Source: Variovorax jilinensis
Lineage (GTDB): Bacteria; Pseudomonadota; Gammaproteobacteria; Burkholderiales; Burkholderiaceae_C
Reading direction: 5' to 3'
NCBI RefSeq assembly: GCF_030316885.1
Contig: NZ_JASZYQ010000003.1
Location: forward strand, 558,001-622,000
Length of the DNA: 64,000 bases
Shown: positions 40,775-50,609 of the stretch, piece by piece
Layout of the letters: every line of letters begins with the position of its first letter
Numbering within the stretch: position 1 is the stretch's first letter
Notes under the pieces: generated by a model
Seen by the model: only the letters and a program-made list of their open reading frames with translations
Told to the model about the DNA's origin: nothing
Databases searched by the model: none
Made by a program: the position numbers and the translations under genes

Positions 40775-41422
40775 TCAGGGTGGTGGCGGCAGCGGCGCGG
40801 AACGCGGCTTGGTCTTGGCGGCGTTGCGCTTCTCGCTCTCCTGGCGCTGCTTCTCGGCGTTCGCGAGCTTGCGCTCGTAGGCCTCTCGCGCGGCAGGCGC
40901 CTCGGCACGCCGCTGCGCGGCCTTGGCCTGTTCCTCGGCGTGCGCGCGCTGCTTGTCGTCGAACTGTCGCTGCCGCTCGGCGGCCTCGGCGGCCGTCTGC
41001 GCACGGCTTGCCGCATGCTCGGCCGCACGCTGTTCGCGCTCCTGCTGCGACTTGACGGATTCGTCGCGCCTCTGCTGCGTGTCCTGGGGCCGCCCATTGG
41101 CGCCCTTCTCGTCCAGCCGGTCGAGTGCCGCTGCACCGCGCCGCTTGCGAACCAGATCGTTGATCGCGGCCTCCTGGCGCTTGATGTCGTCGGTCGCCAT
41201 GCGTCGGCGCTGCCGGCTTTCCTGCAGGCAGCCTTCGACCGCGAACTTCTTGTAGCAGGCCGCGCGTTCGGTGTCGTAGCGCTGCTCGACCGCCTGGCGC
41301 TCCTGCGACAGCCGGGTGCGCTCGGCATCGAGATCGCTGCCGCCCGAGTTCGGGGCCGTCTGCGCCCAGGCCGGCATCGCGGCCAGCAGGACGATCAGGA
41401 AGGCGGGAACGAGGTTCTTCAT
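40775..41422 (-). CDS. Secreted coiled-coil hypothetical protein
   Basis: A 215-residue protein with a clear signal peptide (MKNLVPAFLIVLLAAMPAWAQ, cleavage after AWA). The mature part is almost entirely charged helix, with many Arg/Glu/Gln/Ala residues (ESVKSQQEREQRAAEHAASR), a likely coiled coil. Two Cys (AACYKKF and EGCLQE) may form a disulfide. The end is Lys/Pro-rich. Function unknown; it resembles periplasmic proteins that contain colicin-like helical repeats. Its ATG overlaps the zapE stop by 4 bp, so it is in the zapE operon. Confidence 0.75.
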   Translation of the reverse strand: MKNLVPAFLIVLLAAMPAWAQTAPNSGGSDLDAERTRLSQERQAVEQRYDTERAACYKKFAVEGCLQESRQRRRMATDDIKRQEAAINDLVRKRRGAAALDRLDEKGANGRPQDTQQRRDESVKSQQEREQRAAEHAASRAQTAAEAAERQRQFDDKQRAHAEEQAKAAQRRAEAPAAREAYERKLANAEKQRQESEKRNAAKTKPRSAPLPPPP

Positions 41423-42519
41423 GTGAGGCTGGTGTCGACGGTGCGGCGTTCGAGGGCCAGGAACTCCGCCGATTGCATCTCGTTGAGGCGGGAAACGGTG
41501 CGCGGAAACTCATGGGCCAGCGGGCCTTCGGTATACAACGCCTCGGGCGCCACCTCGGCCGACATGATGAGCTTCACGCGCCGATCGTAGAAGACATCGA
41601 CCAGCCAGGTGAAACGGCGGGCTTCGGAAGCCATCCGCACCGGCATGTAGGGCACGTCGGACAGCAGCACGGTATGGAACTGGGTCGCGATCTCGAGGTA
41701 GTCGTTCTGCGAGCGCGGACCGCCGCAGAGCGTCTTGAAGTCGAACCAGACCACGCCGCCGGCCTTGCGCCGCGCATGGATCTCGCGCGACTCGATGTGC
41801 AGCACCGGATTCTCGTCGGCGCTCTCGGCGAGGCGCTCGAATGCCTTGCGCATCTCCTTGTCGGCTGCGGCACCGTTCGGCGTGAGGTACAGCCGCACCT
41901 GCTCCAGCGTCCGGCGCCGGTAGTCGGTGCCGTTGTCGACGCTCAGAACCTCCATGCGCTCGTTCAGCAGCGCGATCGCGGGCAGGATGCGGTCCCGGTG
42001 CAGGCCGCCGGGGTAGAGATCGTCGGGCTTGAAGTTGGACGTGGTGACGAAGCCGACGCCGTTCGCGAACAGCGCCAGCAGCAGCCGGTGCAGGATCATC
42101 GCGTCGGTGATGTCCGCGACATGGAACTCGTCGAAGCAGATCAGCTTGTAGCGCTTGGAGATGCGCAGGCCGAGCTCGTCGAGCGGATTGACCGTGCCCT
42201 GCAGGTCAGCCAGTTCGCGGTGCACCTCGCGCATGAACTCGTGAAAGTGCAGCCGTGTCTTGCGGCGCAGCGGAACGGCGTTGTAGAAGCAGTCCATCAG
42301 GAAGCTCTTGCCGCGCCCCACCCCGCCGTACATGTAGACCCCGCGCGGGATCTCGGGCCGATGGATCAGCTTCTTGAAGGCGTTCGAACGCTGGGCCTTG
42401 TAGGCCGCCCATTCGCTGGCGCAGCGATCGAGCGCCTCGACGGCGCGCAGCTGCGCGGGGTCGCTTTGATAACCCCGCGCTACCAGCTCGGCGTCGTACG
42501 CCTGCCTGACGGTCGTCAC
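41419..42519 (-). CDS. zapE: Cell division protein ZapE (AFG1-like ATPase)
   Basis: A 366-residue AFG1-family ATPase. Walker A GGVGRGKS is at residues 65-72 and Walker B is KLICFDEFHV. Other signs are LHFHEFMREVH and VGFVTTSNFKPDDLYPGGLHRDR. ZapE modulates Z-ring dynamics in gammaproteobacteria. It lies 4 bp after lpdA and overlaps the coiled-coil gene by 4 bp, so it is expressed from the 2-oxoglutarate dehydrogenase operon. Confidence 0.94.
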   Translation of the reverse strand: MTTVRQAYDAELVARGYQSDPAQLRAVEALDRCASEWAAYKAQRSNAFKKLIHRPEIPRGVYMYGGVGRGKSFLMDCFYNAVPLRRKTRLHFHEFMREVHRELADLQGTVNPLDELGLRISKRYKLICFDEFHVADITDAMILHRLLLALFANGVGFVTTSNFKPDDLYPGGLHRDRILPAIALLNERMEVLSVDNGTDYRRRTLEQVRLYLTPNGAAADKEMRKAFERLAESADENPVLHIESREIHARRKAGGVVWFDFKTLCGGPRSQNDYLEIATQFHTVLLSDVPYMPVRMASEARRFTWLVDVFYDRRVKLIMSAEVAPEALYTEGPLAHEFPRTVSRLNEMQSAEFLALERRTVDTSLT

Positions 42520-42523
42520 GTAC

Positions 42524-43951
42524 TCAGAAGTTCAGCGTGCGCTTGTCGACGGCCAGGGCCGCTTCCTTGGTCGCCTCGGACAGCGACGGATGGGCGTGGC
42601 AGATGCGCGCGATGTCCTCGGCGCTGGCCTTGAACTCCATCGCCACGACGGCTTCGGAGATCAGCTCGCTGACCATCGGGCCCACCATGTGGACGCCCAG
42701 GATCTCGTCGGTCGCCGCGTCGGCGAGGAATTTGACCATGCCGGTCGTGTCGCCCAGCGCGCGCGCCCGGCCATTGGCGAGGAACGGGAAGGTGCCGGCC
42801 TTGTAGGCACGGCCGCTGGCCTTGAGCTGCTGCTCGGTCTGGCCCACCCAGGCGATCTCGGGCGAGGTGTAGATCACCCACGGGATGGTGTTGAAGTTCA
42901 CGTGGCCATGCTGGCCCGCGATGCGCTCCGCCACCGCCACGCCTTCTTCCTCGGCCTTGTGCGCGAGCATCGGGCCGCGCACCACGTCGCCGATGGCCCA
43001 GACGTTGGGCAGGCTGGTGCGGCATTCCTCGTCGACCACGATCGCGCCGCGCTCGTCGAGCTTGAGGTCGACCGCTTCGGCGCCGAGGCCGATGGTGTTC
43101 GGCACGCGGCCGATCGAGACGATCAGCTTGTCGACCTCGAGCGACTGCGCGCCGCCCTTGGCATCGGTGTAGGCGATCGAGACGCCCTTCTTGCCCGACT
43201 TGATCTCGCCGACCTTGACGCCGAGTTCGATCTTGAGCTTCTGCTTGGTGAAGGCCTTGAGCGCTTCCTTGGCGATCTGCTCGTCGACCGCACCGAGGAA
43301 GGTCGGCAGGGCCTCGAGCACGGTCACTTCGGCGCCGAGCCGGCGCCAGACCGAGCCCATCTCGAGGCCGATCACGCCGGAGCCGATCAGCGCGAGCTTC
43401 TTGGGCACGGCGCCGATGCGCAGCGCGCCGTCGTTCGAGAGGATGTTCTCCTCGTCGAAGGGTGTGCCCGGCAGCGCACGCGCATTCGAGCCGGTCGCGA
43501 CGATGATCTGCTTGCCGGTGATCGTCTCTTCGGCCTCGCCCGAGACCTTGATCTCGTAGCCGGCGTCGGAGGCCTTCACGAACGAGCCGCGGCCGTGGAA
43601 GAACGCGACCTTGTTCTTCTTGAACAGGTAGACGATGCCGTCGTTGTTCTGCTTCACGACGTTGTCCTTGCGCGCGAGCATCTTCGCGACGTCCAGGCCC
43701 AGGCCCTCGATCTTGATGCCGTGGTCGGCGAAGGCATGGCCGGCGTGCTCGTAGTGCTCGGACGATTGCAACAGCGCCTTCGAGGGAATGCAGCCGATGT
43801 TGGTGCAGGTGCCGCCGAGCGCGGGACCGCCCTTGGCGTTCTTCCACTCGTCGATGCAGGCCACGTTGAAGCCCAGCTGCGCGGCGCGGATCGCCGCGAT
43901 GTAGCCGCCAGGACCGCCGCCGATGACGACGACGTCGAATTGTTTGGACAT
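42524..43951 (-). CDS. lpdA: Dihydrolipoyl dehydrogenase (E3 of 2-oxoglutarate dehydrogenase)
   Basis: A 475-residue flavoprotein that reoxidises dihydrolipoyl groups with NAD+. It has the FAD loop [17 protein letters not shown], the redox Cys49/Cys54 in [13 protein letters not shown], the NAD-binding [17 protein letters not shown] and the active-site His in [10 protein letters not shown]. It carries no lipoyl domain, unlike the second E3 at 56508. It lies in the sucA-sucB-lpdA order, with a repeat element upstream. Confidence 0.96.
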   Translation of the reverse strand: MSKQFDVVVIGGGPGGYIAAIRAAQLGFNVACIDEWKNAKGGPALGGTCTNIGCIPSKALLQSSEHYEHAGHAFADHGIKIEGLGLDVAKMLARKDNVVKQNNDGIVYLFKKNKVAFFHGRGSFVKASDAGYEIKVSGEAEETITGKQIIVATGSNARALPGTPFDEENILSNDGALRIGAVPKKLALIGSGVIGLEMGSVWRRLGAEVTVLEALPTFLGAVDEQIAKEALKAFTKQKLKIELGVKVGEIKSGKKGVSIAYTDAKGGAQSLEVDKLIVSIGRVPNTIGLGAEAVDLKLDERGAIVVDEECRTSLPNVWAIGDVVRGPMLAHKAEEEGVAVAERIAGQHGHVNFNTIPWVIYTSPEIAWVGQTEQQLKASGRAYKAGTFPFLANGRARALGDTTGMVKFLADAATDEILGVHMVGPMVSELISEAVVAMEFKASAEDIARICHAHPSLSEATKEAALAVDKRTLNF

Positions 43952-43984
43952 GAAAGTCTTTCTTTGGTGATCGTGCCGCCTGCG

Positions 43985-44114
43985 TCCGTCATTCTTCGCG
44001 GCGAGCGAAGCGAGGCCCTTTCAAGGACCACCGCGGAACCGGCTTTGCCGGGCCGCTGGTGGTGCCCCCTCGAGGGGGGAGGCGGCTACACGAAGTGAGC
44101 AAGCAACGGGGGTG
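43985..44114 (+). repeat. Intergenic repeat, copy C
   Basis: Fills most of the gap between sucB and lpdA. It contains GCCGGGCCGCTGG, a CCCCCTCGAGGGGG palindrome, GGCGGCTACACGAAGTGAGC and CGGGGGTGGG, then the sucB stop. The GCCGGGCCGC and CCCCCTCGAGGGG parts recur in the other copies; GAAGCGAGG/CTTTCAAGG at the far end is particular to this one. Confidence 0.65.
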
Positions 44115-44116
44115 GG

Positions 44117-45388
44117 TCAGATATCGAACAGGAGGCGCGACGGATCTTCCAGCGCTTCCTTCATGGCAACCAGGCCCAGCACGGCTTCGCGGCCGTCGAT
44201 GATGCGGTGGTCGTAGCTCATGGCCAGGTAGTTCATCGGGCGAACGACGATCTGGCCGTTCTCGACCACTGCGCGGTCCTTGGTCGCGTGCACGCCGAGG
44301 ATGGCCGACTGCGGCGGGTTGATGATCGGGGTCGAGAGCATCGAGCCGAAGGTGCCGCCATTGGAGATCGAGAAGGTGCCGCCGGTCATCTCCTCGATGC
44401 CGAGCTTGCCGTCCTTGGCCTTCTGGCCGAACTCGGCGATCTTCTTCTCGATGTCGGCGAAGCTCATCTGGTCGGCGTTGCGCAGGATCGGCACCACCAG
44501 GCCGCGCGGCGAACCGACCGCGATGCCGATGTCGAAGTAGCCGTGATAGACGATGTCGTTGCCGTCGACCGAGGCGTTGATCACCGGGTACTTCTTGAGC
44601 GCATGCACCGCGGCCTTCACGAAGAAGCTCATGAAGCCGATCTTGACGCCGTGTTCCTTGGTGAACGCGTCCTGGAACTTCTTGCGCATCTCCATGACCG
44701 GGGCCATGTTGACTTCGTTGAAGGTGGTGAGGATGGCGTTGGTCGACTGCGACTGCAGCAGGCGCTCGGCGATGCGGGCGCGCAGGCGGCTCATCGGCAC
44801 GCGCTCTTCAGGGCGGTCGCCGAGGTCGGGCGCGCGGGTCGGTGCGGCCACCTGAGGCAGCGCAGCCTTGGGCGCGCCGGTCGGGGCCGGCACGGGCGGC
44901 GCCACCTTGGCGGTGGTGCCCGAGGCGACGGCACCGAGCACGTCGCCCTTGGTCACGCGGCCATCCTTGCCGGTCCCGGCGACGTCGCCGGTCTTGAGAT
45001 TGTTGTCGGCCAGCAGCTTGGCGGCAGCGGGCATCGCGACATCGGACTTCGAGCCGCCGGTGGCGGCGGCAGCTGCGGCGGCCGGCGCGGCGGCGGGCGC
45101 GGCTGCTGCTGCGGGGGCTGCGGCAGGCGCTGCGGCGCCGGCCTTGCCTTCGGTATCGATCTTCGCGATCAGCTGTTCGGCCGTGACAGTGGCGCCGTCG
45201 CCCTGGACGATCTCGGCCAGCACGCCGGCGGCCGGCGCGGGCACTTCGAGCACGACCTTGTCGGTCTCGATCTCGATCAGGATTTCATCGATGGCAACGG
45301 CTTCGCCGGCCTTCTTCTTCCACTGCAGCATGGTGGCCTCGGCCACGGACTCGGACAACTGGGGGACTTTGACTTCAACGATGGACAT
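44117..45388 (-). CDS. sucB: 2-oxoglutarate dehydrogenase E2, dihydrolipoyl succinyltransferase
   Basis: A 423-residue E2 that transfers succinyl groups to CoA. One lipoyl domain (residues 1-75) has the lipoylated Lys44 in [10 protein letters not shown]. An Ala/Pro linker precedes the peripheral subunit-binding domain ([20 protein letters not shown]). The C-terminal catalytic domain has the His394/Asp398 pair in YDHRIIDG. It follows sucA by 78 bp. Confidence 0.96.
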   Translation of the reverse strand: MSIVEVKVPQLSESVAEATMLQWKKKAGEAVAIDEILIEIETDKVVLEVPAPAAGVLAEIVQGDGATVTAEQLIAKIDTEGKAGAAAPAAAPAAAAAPAAAPAAAAAAATGGSKSDVAMPAAAKLLADNNLKTGDVAGTGKDGRVTKGDVLGAVASGTTAKVAPPVPAPTGAPKAALPQVAAPTRAPDLGDRPEERVPMSRLRARIAERLLQSQSTNAILTTFNEVNMAPVMEMRKKFQDAFTKEHGVKIGFMSFFVKAAVHALKKYPVINASVDGNDIVYHGYFDIGIAVGSPRGLVVPILRNADQMSFADIEKKIAEFGQKAKDGKLGIEEMTGGTFSISNGGTFGSMLSTPIINPPQSAILGVHATKDRAVVENGQIVVRPMNYLAMSYDHRIIDGREAVLGLVAMKEALEDPSRLLFDI

Positions 45389-45466
45389 TTTTATCTGCTC
45401 GCTTCGTGTTCTTTTAAAAAGTGATCGAGGGGCACGGCGGCCCCTCTGTGGTCTCTGGATCTCTTG

Positions 45467-48349
45467 CTACTTGGTCAGCACGAAGCCCTTGAGCTTGCCG
45501 AAGGCGCCGTCGACCAGGGCCTTCTGCTGCTCCTGGTGCAGATGCGAATAGCCCACGGCCGGCGAGGCCGAGGCGGCCCGGCCCGAGTAGCCGAGCTTCT
45601 GGCCTTCCTGCATGTTCTCGTGGATGTAGTGCTGCACGAAGAACCAGGCGCCCTGGTTCTGCGGCTCGTCCTGAGACCACACCACGTCGACCAGGTTCGG
45701 GTACTTGCGCAGTTCGGCGCCGAAGGCCTTGTGCGGGAACGGATAGAGCTGCTCGACGCGAATGATCGCCACGTCGTCGCTGCCCCTCTCCTCGCGCTTC
45801 TTGGCCAGGTCGTAGTAGACCTTGCCCGAGCAGGCGATCACGCGCTTGACCTTGTCGGCCTTGAGATCCTTGCTGTCGGGAATGACCGTCTGGAAGCTGC
45901 CCTTGGTGAACTCCACCAGCGGCGAGGTCGCATCCTTGTTACGCAGCAGCGACTTCGGCGTCATGATGATCAGCGGCTTGCGCAGGTTGCGCACCATCTG
46001 CCGACGCAGCAGGTGGAATATCTGGCTGGCGGTCGTGGGCTGCACCACCTGCATGTTGGTGTCGGCCGCGAGCTGCATGAAGCGCTCGAGCCGCGCCGAG
46101 CTGTGCTCGGGGCCCTGTCCCTCGTAGCCGTGCGGCAGCATCAGCGTGATGCCGTTGACCCGGCCCCACTTGACTTCGCCCGAAGCGATGAACTGGTCGA
46201 TCACGACCTGCGCACCGTTCACGAAGTCGCCGAACTGCGCTTCCCAGATCACCAGCGTGTTGGGGTCGTTCGAGGCGTAGCCGTATTCGAAGGCCAGCAC
46301 AGCCTCTTCCGAAAGGATCGAGTCGATGACGACGAACGGTGCCTGGTTGTCGGCCACGTTCTGGAGCGGCACGTAGGTGCCTTCGTCGAACTTCTCGCGG
46401 TTCTGGTCGTGCAGCACCGCGTGGCGGTGCGTGAAGGTGCCGCGGCCGCAGTCCTCGCCCGACAGGCGCACCGGATAGCCGCTGGCGACCAGCGAGGCGA
46501 AGGCCATGTGCTCGCCCATGCCCCAGTCGACGTTGACGTCGCCGCGGCCCATGGCGGCGCGGTCGTCCAGCACCTTCTTGACCAGCGGATGCACCGTGAA
46601 GCCTTCGGGCGCCTTGGTTATGCGCTCGGCCAGCCGCTTCCACTCGGCGGTGGGAATGGCGGTGTCGCCCGCGTCGGTCCACTTCTTGTTGAGGAAGGGG
46701 CTCCAGTCGACCGCGTACTTGCTCTTGAAGTTGGTGAGCACCGGGTCCGAGGTGTTCTTGCCGGCGTCGAAGGCGGCGCGCTGGGCCTTGACCATGTCGT
46801 CGCCGAGCGTGGCACCCAGGCCCTGGGCCGCGAGCTTGTCGGCGTACAGCTTGCGGGTGCCCGGGTGCTGGGCGATCTTCTTGTACATCAGCGGCTGCGT
46901 CAGCGCGGGCGTGTCCTGCTCGTTGTGGCCGAGCTTGCGGAAGCAGATGATGTCGACCACCACGTCCTTCTGGAATTCCATGCGGAACTCGAGCGCGAGC
47001 TGGGTGGCGAGCACCACGGCCTCGGGGTCGTCGCCGTTCACGTGCAGCACCGGCGCCTCGATCATCTTCACGATGTCGGTGCAATAGAGCGTCGAGCGGC
47101 TGTCGCGCGGATCGCTGGTGGTGAAGCCGATCTGGTTGTTGATCACGATGTGCACCGTGCCGCCGGTGGAATAGCCACGGGTCTCGGCCAGGGCCAGCGT
47201 TTCCATCACGACGCCCTGGCCCGCGAAGGCGGCGTCGCCGTGCACGATCACCGGCAGCACCTGCTTGCCGAGCGGGTCGGCGCGACGGTCCATGCGGGCG
47301 CGCACCGAGCCTTCGACGACCGGATTCACGATCTCGAGGTGCGAGGGGTTGAAGGCGAGGCTCAGGTGCACCGGGCCTCCGGCCGTGGTGACGTCGGAGC
47401 TGAAGCCCTGGTGGTACTTGACGTCGCCGCTCGGGAGTTCCTCGGGCGCCGTGTGGTCGAACTCGGCGAACAGGTCGGCGGGCAGCTTGCCCAGCGAATT
47501 GACCAGCACGTTGAGGCGGCCGCGGTGGGCCATGCCGATCACGATCTCCTGGACGCCCTTGAGGCCGGCCTGGTTGATCAGCTCGTCCATCGAGACGATG
47601 AAGCTCTCGCCGCCTTCCAGCGAGAAGCGCTTCTGGCCGACGTACTTGGTGTGCAGGAAGCGCTCGAGGCCTTCGGCAGCGGTCAGCCGCTCGAGCACGC
47701 GCTTCTTCTGCTCGGCGCCCAGCAGCGGGTTGGTGCGGGCGCTCTCGAGCTTCTGCTGCCACCAGCGCTTCTGGCCCTGGTCGGTCATGTACATGTACTC
47801 GGCGCCGATGGTGCCGCAGTAGGTTTCGCGCAGCGCGTTGAGCAGATCGCGCAGGGACATCGTGTCCTTGCCGAAGAAGGTGTTGCTCGTGTTGAACACG
47901 GTCTCGAGGTCGGCGTCGGCGAAGCCGTAGAACGAGGGTTCGAGTTCGGGAATGGCGGGACGCTCGGTGCGCTTGAGCGGGTCGAGGTCGGCCCAGCGGG
48001 CGCCGACGTTGCGATAGGCGGCAATCAGCTGCTGCACGGCAGTGCGCTTGCGGCCGAGTTCGGAATCGGCGCCGCTCGCGACCACCACCTTGGTGGTGCC
48101 CTGCTTGGCGCGTTCCGCGAAGGCGTTGATCACCGGAAGGTGCGGGACGTCCTTGGTGTTGCTGCCGTCGGTGGCCGGCACGTTCTGCAACGCGTCGAAA
48201 TACGAACGCCAGTTGTCGGGAACGCTGCCAGGGTTGGAGAGGTAGTTTTCGTACATCTCCTCGACGTAGGGCGCATTGCCGCCGAAGAGGTATGTATTGC
48301 CTTGATAGGCGCTGTAAACGGACGAAGCCGTCGACGAGGAATCGCTCAT
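45467..48349 (-). CDS. sucA: 2-oxoglutarate dehydrogenase E1
   Basis: A 960-residue thiamine diphosphate-dependent E1. Marks are IGMAHRGRLNVLVNSLGK, the cofactor motif GDAAFAGQG..VINNQIGF, and FGYASNDPNTL-like EYGYASNDPNTLVIWEAQFGDF in the pyrimidine-binding half. The start MSDSSSTASS follows a gap of 269 bp with no other gene. This gap contains a 35-bp hairpin and must carry the promoter of the operon. Confidence 0.96.
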   Translation of the reverse strand: MSDSSSTASSVYSAYQGNTYLFGGNAPYVEEMYENYLSNPGSVPDNWRSYFDALQNVPATDGSNTKDVPHLPVINAFAERAKQGTTKVVVASGADSELGRKRTAVQQLIAAYRNVGARWADLDPLKRTERPAIPELEPSFYGFADADLETVFNTSNTFFGKDTMSLRDLLNALRETYCGTIGAEYMYMTDQGQKRWWQQKLESARTNPLLGAEQKKRVLERLTAAEGLERFLHTKYVGQKRFSLEGGESFIVSMDELINQAGLKGVQEIVIGMAHRGRLNVLVNSLGKLPADLFAEFDHTAPEELPSGDVKYHQGFSSDVTTAGGPVHLSLAFNPSHLEIVNPVVEGSVRARMDRRADPLGKQVLPVIVHGDAAFAGQGVVMETLALAETRGYSTGGTVHIVINNQIGFTTSDPRDSRSTLYCTDIVKMIEAPVLHVNGDDPEAVVLATQLALEFRMEFQKDVVVDIICFRKLGHNEQDTPALTQPLMYKKIAQHPGTRKLYADKLAAQGLGATLGDDMVKAQRAAFDAGKNTSDPVLTNFKSKYAVDWSPFLNKKWTDAGDTAIPTAEWKRLAERITKAPEGFTVHPLVKKVLDDRAAMGRGDVNVDWGMGEHMAFASLVASGYPVRLSGEDCGRGTFTHRHAVLHDQNREKFDEGTYVPLQNVADNQAPFVVIDSILSEEAVLAFEYGYASNDPNTLVIWEAQFGDFVNGAQVVIDQFIASGEVKWGRVNGITLMLPHGYEGQGPEHSSARLERFMQLAADTNMQVVQPTTASQIFHLLRRQMVRNLRKPLIIMTPKSLLRNKDATSPLVEFTKGSFQTVIPDSKDLKADKVKRVIACSGKVYYDLAKKREERGSDDVAIIRVEQLYPFPHKAFGAELRKYPNLVDVVWSQDEPQNQGAWFFVQHYIHENMQEGQKLGYSGRAASASPAVGYSHLHQEQQKALVDGAFGKLKGFVLTK

Positions 48350-48556
48350 ATTCCGCTGACCTTCGCTTCCCTGAAGGAAGCACTAGCTGGTTTAAGAAAC
48401 CTTCCGCGACACGGCTGGACCGATTGGCGGATGCGACTGTGGCTGGGGAAGGGCCTGAGTACTCCGTCATTGTGCCACGTCAACCATTTGACATCGCCTG
48501 GGGCGTTCTCAAGGGGTCGCGGGAGGGGAATGACGGCTCAGGGTCGGCGAGGCGCG

Positions 48557-48591
48557 TGTCAGGGTCAAGTCGGCGATGCCGGACCCTGACA
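48557..48591. repeat. Long hairpin between sucA and a small membrane-protein gene
   Basis: TGTCAGGGTC and GACCCTGACA form a perfect 10-bp stem; inside, CGGC/GCCG pair around a GAT loop with an AAGT bulge. There is no U-run, so it is not a simple terminator. A partial direct copy CTCAGGGTCGGCGA lies just to the left. Confidence 0.55.
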
Positions 48592-48618
48592 GCGCAAGGG
48601 CCTTTAAGCGTTCGACGC

Positions 48619-48825
48619 TCAGCGAATGGTGGAAAGGCGTCCGAAAGCCGTGCCGCAGCCCATGGTGCTGCTGCATTCCCTCACGAGCTCGGCCGAGCGC
48701 GCCGATTGTTCGGCCATGCGCCGGTCGAGCGGCTTCCAGCTGCGGCAGAGCGGAACGACGAACACCCAGCCAGCGACCAGCGCAGCGACCGCAGCCGCGA
48801 ACAACACCCAGTACATCAGAACCAT
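48619..48825 (-). CDS. Small membrane protein, 68 residues
   Basis: Start MVLMYWVLFAAAVAALVAGWVF is preceded by AAGAAAG 6 bases upstream. One N-terminal transmembrane helix (3-24) is followed by a basic, Cys-containing domain (PLCRSWKPLDRRMAEQSARS, then VRECSSTMGCGTAFG). Function unknown. A longer frame starts at 48939 but has no ribosome-binding site. Ends 28 bp from the hairpin at 48591. Confidence 0.6.
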   Translation of the reverse strand: MVLMYWVLFAAAVAALVAGWVFVVPLCRSWKPLDRRMAEQSARSAELVRECSSTMGCGTAFGRLSTIR

Positions 48826-48978
48826 GATCGACTTTCTTGTTACACCGTGTTGCGAGTCTGCCCGCTTACGGCCCCCAGCGCGAGAGCCGGCTCGCCCGGC
48901 CTGTGCAGTTGCGCACGGTTGCGGCCGGTCGGATTTCACGACCTCCCGCTAAACCTTCGGCCGGCCACCCACGGTCGG

Positions 48979-49191
48979 TCAAGCGTCGAGCGTGATCAGG
49001 CCCTGTTCAAGGCAGCGCTCGTAATCGGCCAGGGGAATCGCGGCCACCTGGACCTCGCCTTCGTCGCCCCAGCTGATCACCGCGCTGTCGATCGACATCT
49101 GGACCTCGATCGGACCCTGCGGGATCGCGATCAGGGGTCCGTCACCGGCGCGGTATTCGACCGTTCCTGTCACTCGGGCATTTGCGGGCAT
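48979..49191 (-). CDS. Hypothetical protein, 70 residues
   Basis: A 70-residue acidic protein (MPANARVTGTVEYRAGDGPL, ending CLEQGLITLDA). A strong GGAGGA ribosome-binding site lies 6 bases before the ATG, which supports translation. No domain or signal peptide is seen; the predicted structure is mostly beta strands. It is divergent from the Ku operon and shares a 179-bp interval with it. Confidence 0.65.
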   Translation of the reverse strand: MPANARVTGTVEYRAGDGPLIAIPQGPIEVQMSIDSAVISWGDEGEVQVAAIPLADYERCLEQGLITLDA

Positions 49192-49218
49192 CGGAATCCT
49201 CCATCAAAAACGACATGG

Positions 49219-49261
49219 CAAGCCGCTGGGCTTGGCGGGAGTGCCAGCGTACAGCAAGCCC
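49219..49261. repeat. Alternating inverted repeats upstream of the Ku operon
   Basis: CAAGCC (49219), GGCTTG (49229) and CAAGCC (49255) alternate, so two mutually exclusive hairpins are possible; the outer pair extends to GGGCTTG/CAAGCCC. They lie between the divergent 70-residue gene and the DUF3606 gene. Function not known. Confidence 0.35.
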
Positions 49262-49370
49262 ACCCGCGTCGTGCCCGGGATAGGCCTCGTCCTGCAGCAA
49301 CATCCGGATTTCTCCGCCATCGAGTCGTGGGTCGGAACGCGATCCTCGAGTCCTACCTACGGAGAACCCC

Positions 49371-49547
49371 ATGGCCGACGACCTGCATGTGCTCGAAGAC
49401 CGGAGCAGCACCATCGATATCAACCAGGCAAGCGAAGTCGACCTGTGGTGTCAGCGCCTGGGCGTGAGCGAGATGGCCTTGAGGCAGGCGGTGGCCGACG
49501 TCGGCGCCTCTCCCGAGCAGATCGCCGTGCACCTCGGCAAGAAGTGA
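49371..49547 (+). CDS. DUF3606 domain protein
   Basis: A 58-residue protein starting MADDLHVLEDRSSTIDINQ with GGAG 8 bases upstream. The pattern E-V-D-L-W-C-Q-R-L-G-V-S and the ending ASPEQIAVHLGKK match DUF3606, a short helical family of unknown function. Its stop lies 8 bp before ku1, so it is probably the first gene of that operon. Confidence 0.78.
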   Translation: MADDLHVLEDRSSTIDINQASEVDLWCQRLGVSEMALRQAVADVGASPEQIAVHLGKK

Positions 49548-49555
49548 GCACCGGG

Positions 49556-50467
49556 ATGGCCGGAAGGACGATCTGGAAAGGTGCGATCACTTTCGGGCTG
49601 GTGCACATCCCGGTCGGCCTCCATACGGCCACCAGCGAGCAGGGCGTCGACTTCGACTGGCTCGACAAGCGAACCATGGACCCGGTCGGCTACAAGCGGA
49701 TCAACAAGAAGACCGGCAAGGAAGTCGACAAGGACGACATCGTCAAGGGCGTGGCCTATGCGGAAGGCAAGTACGCCGTGATCTCGCCCGACGAAATCGA
49801 GGCGGTATACCCCCGTACGACGCAGACGATCGAGATCCTGCGCTTTGTCGAGGCCGCCGAAATCCCCTTTGTGTACCTCGAACGCCCCTACTACGTCGAG
49901 CCGATCAACCGGGGCCAGAAGGTGTACGCGCTGCTGCGTGAGACATTGCAAAAGACCGGCAAGCTCGGTCTTGCCAAGGTGGTGATCGCCACCAAGCAAC
50001 ATCTGGCCGTGCTGGTGCCCTCGGAGCGGGCACTGGTGCTGAACCTCATGCGCTGGGGCGACGAGGTCAGGAGTCTCGACGGCCTCGAACTACCCCCGGC
50101 GGGCCTCAAGGCGACGAAGATCAGCGCCGCCGAGATGAAGATGGCCGAGCAGCTCGTGTCCGACATGACCGGGCCCTGGAAGCCGGACGAGTTCAAGGAC
50201 GAGTTCAAGCACGCGGTCATGAAGCTGGTCGACAAGAAGGTCAAGGCCGGCGATACCGAGACCGTGATGGAGCCCGAGGAAGAGTCGTCGCACGAAGGCG
50301 CCGAGATCATCGACCTGACCGAGCTGCTGCAACGCAGCCTCAAGGGCCGGCACAGGAGCGGAAGCGCAGCAGGCGCAAGCAAGGGCGCCGCCACGAAGAA
50401 GAAGCCGAAGACAGCCGCGAAGACTTCGAGCAAGGCCCCGGCGAAGCAGGTGCGCAAGGCCGCATGA
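49556..50467 (+). CDS. ku: Non-homologous end joining protein Ku (first copy)
   Basis: A 303-residue bacterial Ku. It binds double-strand ends as a homodimer and recruits LigD. It starts MAGRTIWKGAITFGLVHIPVGL, the Ku hallmark, and has VPYYVEP-like ERPYYVEP, LRETLQKTGKLGLAKVVIA and IIDLTELLQRSLKG. The end is Lys/Ala-rich (KKPKTAAKTSSKAPAKQVRKAA), a DNA-binding tail. It lies 8 bp after DUF3606 and 142 bp before the second Ku. Confidence 0.94.
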   Translation: MAGRTIWKGAITFGLVHIPVGLHTATSEQGVDFDWLDKRTMDPVGYKRINKKTGKEVDKDDIVKGVAYAEGKYAVISPDEIEAVYPRTTQTIEILRFVEAAEIPFVYLERPYYVEPINRGQKVYALLRETLQKTGKLGLAKVVIATKQHLAVLVPSERALVLNLMRWGDEVRSLDGLELPPAGLKATKISAAEMKMAEQLVSDMTGPWKPDEFKDEFKHAVMKLVDKKVKAGDTETVMEPEEESSHEGAEIIDLTELLQRSLKGRHRSGSAAGASKGAATKKKPKTAAKTSSKAPAKQVRKAA

Positions 50468-50609
50468 AGAGCCTGACTGCCGGCGTTGCGCGGCCTGCCC
50501 CGCCGATGCTTCCACGCCACCCTCCCCTGTTCGAACCCACTGGAAAGTGGCATCCTGCGCGACTCGGGTTCATTCCCGACCCCGCATCGCCTACGCCTCG
50601 GAGGTAGCA

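Noticed and set aside
45464..48589. 1041-codon plus-strand open frame opposite sucA
   Set aside because: Shadow of the conserved sucA; no recognisable motif.
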